A DNA stretch of 36,496 nt from Saprospiraceae bacterium (GTDB taxonomy: Bacteria; Bacteroidota; Bacteroidia; Chitinophagales; Saprospiraceae): positions 1 to 36,496 of the forward strand of contig JABDLO010000203.1 of the NCBI GenBank assembly GCA_013002995.1, read 5' to 3'. The stretch's first letter is position 1; each line of letters starts with the position of its first letter. This document shows, piece after piece, positions 8,223-17,211 of the stretch. Under the pieces are notes generated by a model, which saw nothing but the letters and a program-made list of their open reading frames with translations, did not search any database and was not told where the DNA came from. Both the position numbers and the translations under genes were made by a program.

Positions 8223-8495
8223 TGCTTCAAAAGAAGAGAAGGATATAGTTGCTTGAGGATTTTATCGGGAAGGTTTAAAGCAGGTGATCCAATATTATTA
8301 AAGATGGATGAAGTTTGTGTCTTATTTTGGTAGGTTAATAATGCAAATGTATTTTTTAGCCATTCAAGGATTCTCTATCTTTATTAACCGGGTAAAGAGA
8401 GGTAGATGGCATAGTAGGAAGATCTATAAGTTCATCCGCATATTATTGGTTATAAACATTTGTAAACGGATAAGTGAAAACATAACGCGGATTAT

Positions 8496-8528
8496 TAAGT
8501 CCATGGAAATGAGGGACTTATGTTTTTT
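8496..8528 (+). terminator. Probable terminator downstream of the FG-GAP gene
   Basis: TAAGTCC (8496-8502) pairs with GGACTTA (8514-8520) around an 11-base loop and is followed by TGTTTTTTG. It lies 270 bases after the stop, so a long 3' untranslated region or a lost gene is possible. The rest of 8223-8640 shows no gene. Confidence 0.5.
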
Positions 8529-8548
8529 GTACCCTAGTTAGAGAAGGG

Positions 8549-8576
8549 ATATATCCATACCTTGGTGTGGATATAT
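8549..8576. repeat. Near-perfect inverted repeat
   Basis: ATATATCCATACC is followed after two bases by GGTGTGGATATAT, a 13-base inverted repeat with one G-T pair. It has no following T-run, so it is more like a protein-binding palindrome or element edge than a terminator. Confidence 0.45.
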
Positions 8577-8649
8577 AAATGTTAGCAACAAGTTTGATGT
8601 ATAAACTTTCCTGAAATAGGTTGACTAAAAATTAATCATTTAATTATAG

Positions 8650-8888
8650 TCACTTAATGAAAACGCAATAAGACCACTAGCTTTGGGGAGAAAAACTACC
8701 TCTTTGCAGGTTCACCCAAAACAACTCAAAATACAGCAATGCTATATTCGTTCTTTAGTAGCTGTAAGGCTAATAAGATAAATCCTAGAGAATGGTTACA
8801 ATATGTATTGGAAAATATCCCTGACTGGAATATTCAAAAACTCAACCAATTACTACCTGACGCTTTTAATGAAAATAAGAGCATGTAG
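8650..8888 (+). mobile_element. IS66-family transposase remnant (C-terminus only)
   Basis: From 8650 the frame reads NENAIRPLALGRKNYLFAGS, then NTAMLYSFFSSCKANKINPR and EWLQYVLENIP, ending at TAG 8886-8888. 'IRPxALGRKNYLFxGS' followed by the 'CKxxxxNPxxWL' block and 'LLP' is the diagnostic end of IS66 transposases. An upstream stop (8647-8649) and absence of the DDE core show that only the last ~78 codons remain. No terminal inverted repeat was found, so the element is dead. Confidence 0.85.
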
Positions 8889-9081
8889 TTGCTCGGACGG
8901 ATACGTAAGTTGTGATACCGAAGGTGCTTCGATTGGTTTTAAAGTAATTAAAAATGGAGAAAAAGCAGCGAAATCGTGGGAAGTTTAACAAAATGCGATT
9001 GAGTTACTTCATGGAGCTAAATTAATGGTGCAAGCATATCGTATAGGATTTAAGCCAAGCCAAACTATTCAGATTCAATAA
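8889..9081 (+). pseudogene. C-terminal tail of a secreted enzyme, sulfatase-like
   Basis: Directly after the IS66 stop, in the frame of CSDGYVSCDTEGASIGFKVI, the sequence reads on to KSWEV, an in-frame TAA (8986-8988), then QNAIELLHGAKLMVQAYRIG and FKPSQTIQIQ to TAA 9079-9081. The pattern, a tiny beta-sandwich ending in 'L..G..L...A.RIGFKPS', is like the chitobiase/CHB_HEX-type C-terminal domain of Bacteroidota sulfatases. There is no start or catalytic part. The family is tentative; its status as a broken gene is well supported. Confidence 0.5.
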
Positions 9082-9262
9082 GGTTTTAACCTAAATAATT
9101 ATAATTTGAGTTATGTTATCAATATTGAAACAAGACAGTTTTTCATTTAACTTAAAGTGCTTTCTATTAATAAAAATATGTTAATATTTTTTTTAAAAGA
9201 CCAGTATAGTACAGGATACTTACAATATCTAATTGTAATATTCTTACACAAACTTGAACAGA

Positions 9263-12200
9263 ATGAAAAAAATTACTCTTAATTCTTTATTGATTTGCTG
9301 TATTACGTTATTTTCTCTTTGTTTAACAGCGCAAGACGCACCTCCTTCTGATGATATTTTTAGATTGCAAAATGTTGCTACGGGAGAATTCTTAACCGCT
9401 GCAGGAGGAAGTACTCAGCCTGTTACAATGTCAGCTTCTGGAGAAGCTCAAAATACACATTGGACGTTTGTAGCAAGTGGAGACTATTATAATATAGATA
9501 GTGAAAGTGAAACTGGTGGTACTGGAATACTGCGTGCACCAGGTGATGGTGGTCCAGGGGGACCTTATGTAGTTGTAAGTACTTTAAAAGCTCCGCCAGC
9601 ATCTGATACAGATAAAACGTGGACGATACATTATGACGGAACTACTGATACGTATAGATTTGAATCCAGAACCGCGGGTAGATTTATGTATCAAAATGCA
9701 GATGGAACGGTAACCCATACTCCTGCCCCAGATACAGATGATAGAAGTAATTGGAAACTCATTCCTCTTGTGCAACCTCCACCAGTTGGGGTAACTCTTA
9801 CATTTCAAAATGTAGAAACAGGCGAATTCTTGACCACTGCAACAGCAAGTAGTCAGCCGGTCACCATGTCCGTTACAGGAGAAGCTCAAAATACACATTG
9901 GACGCTTGTAGAAAGTGGCGCATATTATAATATAGATAGTGAAAGTGAAAGCGGTGCTACTGGAATACTGCGTGCAACAGGTAGTGGAGCTAATTTTTTA
10001 GTTGTAAGTACGCTAAAAGCTCCGCCAGCAGCCGATACCGATAAAACGTGGACGATACATTATAACGCAACTACGGATACGTATAGATTTGAATCCAGAA
10101 CCGCTGGCAGATTTTTGTATCAAAATGCAGATGGAACGGTAACTCATACACCTGCCCCGGATACAGATGATAGAAGTAATTGGAAACTCGCCCCTCCGGT
10201 ACAAAATCAAATTCCAGTGGGGGTAACGCTTAGATTTCAAAATGCAGAAACAGAAGAATTCTTAACCACTGCAACAGCAAGTAGTCAGCCGGTCACCATG
10301 TCTGCTACAGGAGACGCTGTCAATACCCACTGGACGCTGGTAGAAAGTGCAAGTGAAAGTGGAATATATAATATAGATAGTGAAAGTGAAACTGGTGCTA
10401 CTGGAATACTTCGGGCAACAGGTGCAGGAAATTCTTATTTAGCTGTAGGTACTAATAAAGCTCCGCCAGCAACCGATTCAGATAAAATATGGACAATATC
10501 TTATAACGGCACCACAGACACTTACAGATTTGAGTCAAATACGGCTGGCAGATTTTTGTATCAAAATGCAGATGGAACGGTAACCCATACTGTAGCCGAT
10601 GCTACAGATAATAGAAGTAATTGGAAACTCGTTCCGCTACCAGTAGAGGCAGCTCCGGATGAAGATACCAATACAGATTTATCTTGTCCATTATCAGGTG
10701 AATTCCAAAATGATGAAACTCGAAATGTTGATATACCAGACGCTGTTAATGTTGGAACCGTTGATGATAGAACTTGCTATTCTGATTACTCAGAAAGTGT
10801 GGTATATGGAAAGACCTGGGGTGTTTATAATATTACCGATGGGTCTAACCACTGGGATGCTCCTGGTACCTTGCAACCTAGAATAGAACGCTCTTTACCC
10901 AGATCAAGTGAATCTGGTGTGGGGAGTTATGCAAGGTTTACAGGAATTGTAAGAATCCTTGAAGTAGGGGATGCAGGCTCTTTTGGCCAAGATGGTAGTT
11001 ATTTAATACAAGCCAAAGGTAAGCATACTGGTGGCGGAGGACCTCCAGATCCTGCAATCTGTTTATATAGAGCACATCCTGTATACGGTACAGGTGTCAA
11101 TGCAGACAAGCAAGTGGCTTTTGATATTTATGCTGAACGTATCTTAGTACGAGGAGGATCAGGTAGCGGTAGAGAAGTTGTATTCCTAAAGAGAGTAAAC
11201 AAAAATGAAGAGATCAATTTTGAGTTAGAGGTAGGTTTTAGGGCAGATCCAAACGATGTTACAAAAAAAATACATTATTGCGATGCAGTAATCGGAGGGG
11301 AAGCTTTTAATTATAATATTCCTGAGCCGGAAAGAGGGCTGGAATCTGGTATTAGATATGGTGTATATCGTGTAAAAGGTGGTAGGGCTCAAATGCGATG
11401 GGCCAATACTACTTACGAAAAGGTTGAGATTGTAGACTCAGACCCAGCACCAAGCGAAGTTGTTAGATTAAGAAATGTAGAAACAGGCGAATTCTTAACC
11501 GCTGCCGCTGGAAGTACTCAGCCTGTCACCATGTCAACTTCAGGAGGAGCTCAAAATACACATTGGACATTTGTAGCAAGTGGGCCATATTATAATATAG
11601 ATAGTGAAAGTGAAACTGGTGGCACTGGAATACTTCGTGCACCAGGTGCTGGTGGTCCGGCAGGACCTTATGTCATTGTAAGTACTACAAAAGCTCCGCC
11701 AGCACCCGATACAGATAAAACATGGACGATACATTATGACGACCTTACTGATACGTATAGATTTGCATCTAGAGCCGCTGGCAGATATTTGTATCATGAA
11801 GCAACCGGAGAAGTAACACATAAACCAGCTGCTGAAACTGATAATAGAAGCGTATGGCAAGCCATACCACTAACCGAGCCTTTACAATCAGAATTAGTTT
11901 CTACAAATGTTAGCTGTGCTGGCGCAGATGACGGAACGGTTAGTGTATCTGTTACTGGGGGATTAGCCCCATATACCTATTTATGGAGTACTGGTGAAAC
12001 AACAGCATCAATAAGTAATCTTGCAGCAGGTACCTATTCGGTTATCGTTACGGATTCTTTAAACGAAACTATAACCGCAAGTACAGAAATTACTGCACCT
12101 AGTGAAATTGTTGTGACGGTCTCTGATAATATGGTATTGTACACGGGCTATGGAGTAGACGAATGTGCTACTATTGGAGTAACAGCCATTTCAGGAGGGG

Positions 12201-12772
12201 TAGCTCCATATCAATTTAACTGGAGTACTGGTGAAACCACCCAAATAATAGATGTTTGCCCAAATAGCACACAGATATACACAGTAATAGCAACCGACGC
12301 TACTGGTTGCGAGGCTACTGCAGAAATTACCGTTGATGTAATTGATGTAGGGTGTGGAACGGATAACAATTCCAAAGTACAAATTTGCCATAATGGTAAA
12401 ACTATTTGCGTTGCCCAAGAGGCAGTTCAAGCACATTTAAATCATGGCGATACCCTAGGTGAATGTACAGAAAACCTTGCTAATGAGTCAGTAAGTGTAC
12501 GAACTTATCCAAACGATAAAGTAAGTGTACAAACTTATCCAAACCCATTTACTACTTTAATAAATGCTAACATTGAAGTAGAAACAAGAAGCACTGTTAA
12601 ATTTATATTGTTAAATATATACGGTAATATCGTTGCAGAACAAACTCAACAAGTTAGCAAAGGTGTTGAAACAATTCAATTACCATTAAATACTTTGCCA
12701 ATAGGCACATACTATTTACAGGTTTTTGTAGAGAAGCAAGTATATAGTACAGAGATTTTTATAAAAATCTAA
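9263..12772 (+). CDS. T9SS-exported multidomain protein with four beta-trefoil-like repeats
   Basis: A 1169-residue protein. The ATG at 9263 is chosen over an upstream TTG because a signal peptide ([20 protein letters not shown]) starts there. In order: three repeats of about 135 residues at DNA 9361-9770, 9797-10190 and 10229-10635, each starting '(R/T)[12 protein letters not shown]' and ending 'DDRSNWKL', which look like ricin-type/fascin-like beta-trefoil carbohydrate-binding units. Next comes an unrecognised ~260-residue domain (10676-11430) that may be a jelly-roll lectin or lyase. A fourth repeat follows (11461-11870), then two SprB-type repeats ('[13 protein letters not shown]', '[13 protein letters not shown]'), a Cys-rich [11 protein letters not shown]...HLNHGD motif, and a type A T9SS sorting domain (TYPNPF to the end). 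Likely role: binding or degrading a polysaccharide at the cell surface. Base use looks more AT-rich than that of the neighbours. Confidence 0.85.
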   Translation: MKKITLNSLLICCITLFSLCLTAQDAPPSDDIFRLQNVATGEFLTAAGGSTQPVTMSASGEAQNTHWTFVASGDYYNIDSESETGGTGILRAPGDGGPGGPYVVVSTLKAPPASDTDKTWTIHYDGTTDTYRFESRTAGRFMYQNADGTVTHTPAPDTDDRSNWKLIPLVQPPPVGVTLTFQNVETGEFLTTATASSQPVTMSVTGEAQNTHWTLVESGAYYNIDSESESGATGILRATGSGANFLVVSTLKAPPAADTDKTWTIHYNATTDTYRFESRTAGRFLYQNADGTVTHTPAPDTDDRSNWKLAPPVQNQIPVGVTLRFQNAETEEFLTTATASSQPVTMSATGDAVNTHWTLVESASESGIYNIDSESETGATGILRATGAGNSYLAVGTNKAPPATDSDKIWTISYNGTTDTYRFESNTAGRFLYQNADGTVTHTVADATDNRSNWKLVPLPVEAAPDEDTNTDLSCPLSGEFQNDETRNVDIPDAVNVGTVDDRTCYSDYSESVVYGKTWGVYNITDGSNHWDAPGTLQPRIERSLPRSSESGVGSYARFTGIVRILEVGDAGSFGQDGSYLIQAKGKHTGGGGPPDPAICLYRAHPVYGTGVNADKQVAFDIYAERILVRGGSGSGREVVFLKRVNKNEEINFELEVGFRADPNDVTKKIHYCDAVIGGEAFNYNIPEPERGLESGIRYGVYRVKGGRAQMRWANTTYEKVEIVDSDPAPSEVVRLRNVETGEFLTAAAGSTQPVTMSTSGGAQNTHWTFVASGPYYNIDSESETGGTGILRAPGAGGPAGPYVIVSTTKAPPAPDTDKTWTIHYDDLTDTYRFASRAAGRYLYHEATGEVTHKPAAETDNRSVWQAIPLTEPLQSELVSTNVSCAGADDGTVSVSVTGGLAPYTYLWSTGETTASISNLAAGTYSVIVTDSLNETITASTEITAPSEIVVTVSDNMVLYTGYGVDECATIGVTAISGGVAPYQFNWSTGETTQIIDVCPNSTQIYTVIATDATGCEATAEITVDVIDVGCGTDNNSKVQICHNGKTICVAQEAVQAHLNHGDTLGECTENLANESVSVRTYPNDKVSVQTYPNPFTTLINANIEVETRSTVKFILLNIYGNIVAEQTQQVSKGVETIQLPLNTLPIGTYYLQVFVEKQVYSTEIFIKI

Positions 12773-12810
12773 AGGCAAAATTTTTTTATTTTTTCTATGG
12801 AAAAAGAATA

Positions 12811-12842
12811 AAGAGACTGTCTGAAAAGGCAGTCTTTTTTTA
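12811..12842 (+). terminator. Rho-independent terminator of the trefoil-repeat protein gene
   Basis: GACTGTCT (12815-12822) pairs with AGGCAGTC (12827-12834, one G-U) around GAAA, followed by a run of seven T. It lies about 40 bases after the stop. Confidence 0.85.
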
Positions 12843-13265
12843 TGAATTAATTTTAGTTTTCTGTATCATAAATGTTTGAAAACTATACCTTTTTTGAAGA
12901 CCAATAACCGAATTCGATTTTGAGCCAAATTGTAGATTTTGGGCCAATCTTTTAGAATTGGGGTAATTTCAAAAGTGAATTTTTTGTCGAATTAGAAAAG
13001 TATATCGAAACGGAATTGAAAATAGTTTACGGCAAAGTATAGCGTAAAAAAGCCAGTTGCTAATAAAGCCTAAACGTAATGCAGACTTATGGGCTCAAAC
13101 CGAAAGGTCTATGTATATTTATGAAGTCGCTAAATCTTATGGATTTAGCTTTGGACAAAAAAAGAAAAACAAAACAATAAGCTTTAGCTGCGTTGGCAGA
13201 CGGAAACTAAAAGTTTCCTTGCTTCTGCACTACGCTTAGGTACTGTGTTATCTGTAAGAAAATGA
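12843..13265 (+). other. Non-coding, cassette-spacer-like stretch
   Basis: No gene is supported here. There is a 19-base-step direct repeat, GATTTTGAGCCAA (12916) and GATTTTGGGCCAA (12935), and a strong imperfect stem-loop at 13196-13228: GGAAAC-TAAAA-GTTTCC with outer GCAGA and TCTGC arms. The right edge, with GCACTACGCTTAGG and GTGTTATCTG, recalls the spacers between small hypothetical genes in Bacteroidota cassette-like arrays, but no integrase or formal attC core was identified. The open frame at 13057-13239 has no gene-like features. Confidence 0.4.
13196..13228 (+). repeat. Imperfect hairpin in the spacer
   Basis: The inner arms GGAAAC (13202-13207) and GTTTCC (13213-13218) flank TAAAA; the outer arms GCAGA (13196-13200) and TCTGC (13224-13228) also pair. 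No T-run follows, so a terminator is unlikely. Confidence 0.55.
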
Positions 13266-13331
13266 ATGAAGACTGATCTGGACATATTAATTGAACACTT
13301 GCAAACTGAATATGGTTATCTAAAATCATGA

Positions 13332-13874
13332 ATGGATCAATGTGTTGCAGAATTGGATTTTGATGGTGTTAAAGCATTTCGCGAACCTCTATTCTATACA
13401 CAGAGAAAATTGAATGTTCTAAAATGCCTTGAGAATCCAAACTATGATAAGATATCACGACTCACAAGAATGATCTCAAGAATGGAGAAAAGCCTTAATG
13501 AGAGAAAATTTGAAAATGATTATTTAGACGAACAAACTCGTCAAAAGGTGGATAAGCGCTTCAATGAATCAATGAAGAACATAATTGAAAAATCCAAAAA
13601 TGAACTTGAAGAATTACAATCAATAGTTCCAGAACAGATAATAGATGATGATAAAATTCTTGAACTTTTTGAAGGATTAGAGCGCAATGAAATAAATGGA
13701 GTAGAATTTGAGATAAAAAAGGACAAAATATTCCTACAGCTAAATGTTAATAGTGAACATGCTGAATTTACTTTTCGAACTTCAGATAATGTGAACCTGG
13801 AACACCATCTTGTAAAACCTTCAAAATCAATTCTCGGCAAATTAGGATTTAATACAGCAACATTTAAAAAATAA
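13332..13874 (+). CDS. Hypothetical helical protein, possibly N-terminally interrupted
   Basis: A 180-residue protein of unknown family: charged and helical at residues 20-100 (Lys/Glu/Arg-rich, possible coiled coil), then a small beta-rich end (GVEFEIKKDKIFLQLNVNSE). No signal peptide or membrane segment is seen, so it is cytoplasmic. Immediately upstream, in the same frame, ATG at 13266 opens 21 codons (KTDLDILIEHLQTEYGYLKS) that stop at TGA 13329-13331, right before the ATG at 13332. These codons read like a natural N-terminus, so the gene may be a nonsense mutant of a 202-residue protein (for example Trp to stop) or may restart at 13332. It is flanked by hairpin-containing spacers, with no gene partner. 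Confidence 0.6.
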   Translation: MDQCVAELDFDGVKAFREPLFYTQRKLNVLKCLENPNYDKISRLTRMISRMEKSLNERKFENDYLDEQTRQKVDKRFNESMKNIIEKSKNELEELQSIVPEQIIDDDKILELFEGLERNEINGVEFEIKKDKIFLQLNVNSEHAEFTFRTSDNVNLEHHLVKPSKSILGKLGFNTATFKK

Positions 13875-14100
13875 ATATTAAACTTTAAAGAACTTGAGAA
13901 AGTTAAGATGCTTGAAGAAATAGCAATAATTTACTTTGAAGTATTTAGTATATTCGGAGAAGAGCAAAAGGTGAAATCTGAATAAAATCCTACAGCTAGC
14001 ATAAAGGCTAAAAGTTAACGGTAGCCAAATTTTAGCATGTGTTGAACCAAGCGGGATTTTGTATATGGAGTTTGGATTTTGAAGGATTGGACTCTGTAGA
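13875..14100. other. Spacer with inverted repeats between hypothetical gene and FG-GAP fragment
   Basis: No gene is seen here. GGCTA and GCTAAAA at about 14007-14014 are repeated inverted as TAGCC (14022-14026) and TTTTAGC (14030-14036), giving two alternative short hairpins. The following AGCGGGATTTTGTATATGG runs up to the junction with the FG-GAP fragment at 14101. It may be the right end of the cassette-like unit. Confidence 0.35.
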
Positions 14101-14250
14101 TTCAAGAGAATTGAAATCAGAGAAACCAGGGAAGTGGATGCCGCCGATGTAGATGGGGACAGAGACCTGGATCTGTTTCTTTCCAATGTATTACTTTTTC
14201 AAAAACATGAACCGATCCAACAACTGCTGATCAATGATGGTAAAGGGTTC
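14101..14250 (+). pseudogene. Fragment of an FG-GAP repeat gene paralogue
   Basis: These 150 bases align without gaps to 7773-7922 of the FG-GAP gene. I count ten differences, mostly silent third-position changes in the coding frame. The fragment codes one blade with its calcium loop, but one loop Gly is Arg (DGDRDLD). It begins and ends abruptly, with no start and an immediate TGA after the break at 14250/14251. The silent bias suggests it diverged as part of a working paralogous gene before truncation. Confidence 0.9.
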
Positions 14251-14251
14251 T

Positions 14252-14413
14252 GATGCTCTGATGGAACACATGGGTAACCTTGGACCAGTACTGGGTCAGC
14301 TTCTTGAAATTTCTTCATTTTCCGGAGAGATATATGGTGATCCTTCTTTGGAACTTAAAAAAGCGTTGGATGGAATGGACGTTGCTTATTTCAGCTATCT
14401 GCAAGGCCTGTAA
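14252..14413 (+). pseudogene. Orphan 3' gene tail
   Basis: Directly after the FG-GAP break, a 53-codon open stretch without its own start context encodes DALMEHMGNLGPVLGQLLEI, then a segment with GDPSLELKKALDGMD, ending AYFSYLQGL and TAA at 14411. It looks like the end of a real gene (amphipathic helices, normal codon use), but I do not recognise the family. Its stop touches the stop of the convergent pentapeptide gene. Confidence 0.4.
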
Positions 14414-14980
14414 TCATTCAATGATCAGATCATAATGCTCTAACAGTCCTTTAATTTGATGGATGGAATGCCTGGAACCTCTTAACTTGTTTTTATCCGG
14501 GTGGATGGTATAATTCCTCGCATTGCTTAAATTGCAATCCTTCAGGTTTGTTCCCTCGAAGATGGCATCGTATAAATCGCATCCATCTAGTTCTAATCCT
14601 GAAAGGTCGGCTTCGGTAAAATCTACATTGATCATCTGACAATCGATGAAGGTTGAACGCTTCAGATCCATTTGCACGAAAGTGCTGAATTCCATAGGAC
14701 AGCCTTCACAATGAATTGAAAATAAGAATGGATTACAATCTTCAAAGTGGACACCAGTAATCCTGCATTCATTAATATCTACATTCTTCATAGCCGTTTT
14801 ATTCATGATGGTCATCGAAAGATTGCAGGTCTTGAATGTGCAGTCAGAAAAGCTCATCTCTGAAAAATCGCATTGATTAAAGTTACAGTCTATGAATTCA
14901 CAGTTTTCATAATTGGCTTTTGTCAACATGATTGAGGTATAATCTTCTGTTGTGAAGGTCTTGTCAAAGATGGTTTCCAT
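14414..14980 (-). CDS. Pentapeptide-repeat protein
   Basis: A 188-residue protein made almost wholly of pentapeptide repeats in the A(D/N)LXX style, here Cys- and Phe-rich: CEFIDCNFNQCDFSE, then KRSTFIDCQMINVDFTEADL and LELDGCDLYDAIFEGTNLKD. Such sequences fold as a right-handed quadrilateral beta-helix. Length and organisation resemble Qnr/McbG-like DNA mimics that protect DNA gyrase, but many family members have no known role, and no resistance claim can be made from sequence alone. It has no signal peptide. It is divergent from the beta-propeller gene at 15065, sharing an 84-base control region. Confidence 0.85.
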   Translation of the reverse strand: METIFDKTFTTEDYTSIMLTKANYENCEFIDCNFNQCDFSEMSFSDCTFKTCNLSMTIMNKTAMKNVDINECRITGVHFEDCNPFLFSIHCEGCPMEFSTFVQMDLKRSTFIDCQMINVDFTEADLSGLELDGCDLYDAIFEGTNLKDCNLSNARNYTIHPDKNKLRGSRHSIHQIKGLLEHYDLIIE

Positions 14981-15064
14981 GATGTCAGTATTAAATGACC
15001 TTGAATTTGAATGTAAAATACAGATTGCTCTTTCAACTTCGATATAATATCAATAAATTGAAGA

Positions 15065-16060
15065 ATGCATAGGTTCTTGTTGCTTCTTATAATAGTGGTA
15101 TTAAATCAAATTGTATCCGCACATCCTGCCTACGGTATCGTGATGGATCATCAAGGAAACCTATATTTCACCGATATCATGCACAATGGCAGAGGAACGC
15201 TATGGAAATTGGACAAGAATAAAAAGTTAACTGCTGTTCTTAAAAATTTTCATGCCCACAATGTCAATGTAGATTCGGGTGGAAACATATACAGTGCTCA
15301 TGGAGAAGATACCCACACTTTAATTCGTATTGCAGCTTCTGGATCAATTGATACGCTTATAATGACGGAGGATATGACCGAGTTTTTTGGCGGGTCATGT
15401 ACAGTATCTCCTGATGGACAGATTTACTTTGGTATTGATAAAAAGGTGTGGTTGTGGACTCCAGAGGGAAATCGTGCCATCAATGCACAGGATTTAAAAT
15501 GGAATCAGGGCTTTTATGTTGATGAGAATGAAACCATTTATGCAACTGATATAGGAAGAGGAGCGGGTGGAAGCCTGGTAGAGATTCGAAAGGATGGTAC
15601 TTCTCATATTATTGCAGAGCATTTAATCGATGTAGGTGACAGGGACTTTGATCCTACATCAGAAGTACTTCTTGGAGTAAATAAAGATGAAGAAGGGAAT
15701 TTATATGTGGCTGACCTTGGTGGAAAAAGGATAGCCCAGATTACCCCTGAAGGAATTGTAAAAACTCACTATCAAAGTGGATCAGACTGGAATCCTAGTG
15801 GCATTTTTATTAATGAAGGCGAAGAATACATTTTGGAAATTGGGAATGATGGACAAGGACCCAGAATTATCAAAAAAGTAGGCTCAACCACGGAAGTTTA
15901 TTTCGATTATGCTACCCATCATAATCATCCTCAAGTATTTACAAGGCCCGGCGGAATGAAAATCCCTTGGCAATTGATTGCAATCTTTTTTCCAGTATTG
16001 GTATATGCAATTTATCAATCCAGAAATAAAAGATCCCAAGGATTGACTAAGGCAGTTTGA
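15065..16060 (+). CDS. Exported beta-propeller (NHL/SMP-30-like) protein with C-terminal anchor
   Basis: A 331-residue protein: signal peptide (residues 1-19), repeated six-bladed-propeller motifs ('VMDHQGNLYFTD', 'NVDSGGNIYSAHG', 'VDENETIYATDIG', 'NKDEEGNLYVADLGGKRIAQ') and a C-terminal transmembrane helix (about 303-318, IPWQLIAIFFPVLVYAIY) followed by a basic tail. The mature propeller would therefore sit outside, held in the inner membrane. NHL/SMP-30-like propellers are lactonases or binding modules; no catalytic set is certain here. The frame ends 5 bases from the end of the convergent glycosyltransferase gene, and there is no room for separate terminators. Confidence 0.8.
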   Translation: MHRFLLLLIIVVLNQIVSAHPAYGIVMDHQGNLYFTDIMHNGRGTLWKLDKNKKLTAVLKNFHAHNVNVDSGGNIYSAHGEDTHTLIRIAASGSIDTLIMTEDMTEFFGGSCTVSPDGQIYFGIDKKVWLWTPEGNRAINAQDLKWNQGFYVDENETIYATDIGRGAGGSLVEIRKDGTSHIIAEHLIDVGDRDFDPTSEVLLGVNKDEEGNLYVADLGGKRIAQITPEGIVKTHYQSGSDWNPSGIFINEGEEYILEIGNDGQGPRIIKKVGSTTEVYFDYATHHNHPQVFTRPGGMKIPWQLIAIFFPVLVYAIYQSRNKRSQGLTKAV

Positions 16061-16065
16061 TATCA

Positions 16066-17211
16066 TTAACCTCGCCTGGCTTTCTCCCAATTAACGGACC
16101 CTTTGGAAAATAAAAATTGGAAAAATCCTTCAATGATTGATGTATTCATAAATACGATATAGAAAGGAATAAATAGCACTGAGCTACGGCTTTTCTTTCG
16201 ATTAAATAAATATCCTATGAATGCCAGAGTGTAGAAGATCATTTGAATGATCATCAGATAGAGGTAGATTCCTCCATGAAAATAAGCTAGTATCCCATTA
16301 AGTACTAATAGAATAGGTAGTAAAAAAGGAACTGCTGCCCATCGCAGGATCTTGTGAGAAAAATACTGCCACGTAAGCATAGGAGTATTCCAGAATCGGA
16401 ATAATCCTTTTAATCGACCGATGACCTGGAAAGCTCCATTGGCAATTCTAATTTTTCTTTTTCTTTCTTCTGCAATATTTAAAGAACCGGTTTCTGATGC
16501 AATGGCGAGCGGTTCATAGCCGATTTTTTTGCCTTTTAAGGCCATCTTCATGGATAAATAGAAATCTTCGATGATGGAGTCTCCGGGAATCTCATCATAA
16601 AGGTCCGACCTTATGGCAAAAATTTCACCGGCGGCACCAATGGTGTTGCCTACCCTTGATTCAAGATATTTAAGGTGGGATTCATATTTCCAATATAATC
16701 CCTCACCTCCTCTTGCTACATTCATCTTACCATCTTTACTGATGCTCTTTTCTCCGGCAACAAGGGCTACATCTTTATCTTGAAAATGCTTGATCAAGTG
16801 CATGATGGCTTCGGGATTTAACATTGAGTTGGCATCTGTAAATACCGCAATGTCTTCTTCTATAATTTCCATTACACGATTCATGGCTCCAACTTTCCCC
16901 GCTCTCACAGGATCATGGAGGACTTTGACATTGTATTCATCAGGTATATCGTACCCGTCTAATAATTCATAAGTATTATCATCAGAGCCATCAATGACAA
17001 AATAGATAGAGAGTCTTGCTTGTGGATATAGAAGATTTAATGAATTTTCAAGTTTATCAATGATATAATCTTCCTCATTGTATGCACACACGATCAATGC
17101 AATTGACGGCACTTCATTTCTGATTGGTGTTTCCGGATTACTTCCTGGTTTAAAGATGGAGATCAACCACAGAATAGACGGGTATAAAATATAGGTGTAA
17201 ACAGTTACCAA
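16066..17211 (-). CDS. Membrane glycosyltransferase, family 2
   Basis: The frame gives at least 381 residues with GT-A family 2 motifs: ALIVCAYNEED near residue 39, VIDGSDDNT near 72, the DxD-like FTDANS near 125, GAAGEIFAIR near 192 and the acid motif IIEDFYLS near 213. Three C-terminal membrane segments follow. This resembles processive or lipid-linked polysaccharide synthases, although the usual QxxRW is degenerate (RKRKIRIANG). The acceptor is unknown. The start is unclear: the given start is TTG, and the frame remains open upstream to a TGA at 17254-17256 through VEVIFWIGVLVTVYTYILYP, which completes a first transmembrane helix. The true start may therefore be a TTG, CTG (17247) or ATT codon upstream. 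Confidence 0.85.
   Translation of the reverse strand: MVTVYTYILYPSILWLISIFKPGSNPETPIRNEVPSIALIVCAYNEEDYIIDKLENSLNLLYPQARLSIYFVIDGSDDNTYELLDGYDIPDEYNVKVLHDPVRAGKVGAMNRVMEIIEEDIAVFTDANSMLNPEAIMHLIKHFQDKDVALVAGEKSISKDGKMNVARGGEGLYWKYESHLKYLESRVGNTIGAAGEIFAIRSDLYDEIPGDSIIEDFYLSMKMALKGKKIGYEPLAIASETGSLNIAEERKRKIRIANGAFQVIGRLKGLFRFWNTPMLTWQYFSHKILRWAAVPFLLPILLVLNGILAYFHGGIYLYLMIIQMIFYTLAFIGYLFNRKKSRSSVLFIPFYIVFMNTSIIEGFFQFLFSKGSVNWEKARRG

Noticed and set aside
8308-8541. 77-codon open frame after the FG-GAP gene
   Set aside because: Basic and Ile-rich, contains the terminator hairpin, and has no similarity I recognise.
11540-11860. Minus-strand open frames opposite the trefoil repeats (also 9584-9898 and 10013-10240)
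   Set aside because: They recur only because the plus-strand repeats recur; they are shadows of those repeats.
13057-13239. 60-codon open frame in the cassette-like spacer
   Set aside because: It includes the strong hairpin, has no ribosome-binding context and looks like chance coding.
13329-13331. TGA as selenocysteine codon
   Set aside because: No SECIS-like hairpin was seen directly downstream and no selenoprotein context; a nonsense change or restart is simpler.
14414-14980. Naming the pentapeptide protein as a quinolone-resistance gene
   Set aside because: The repeat fold is shared by many proteins; no sequence feature seen here proves gyrase binding.
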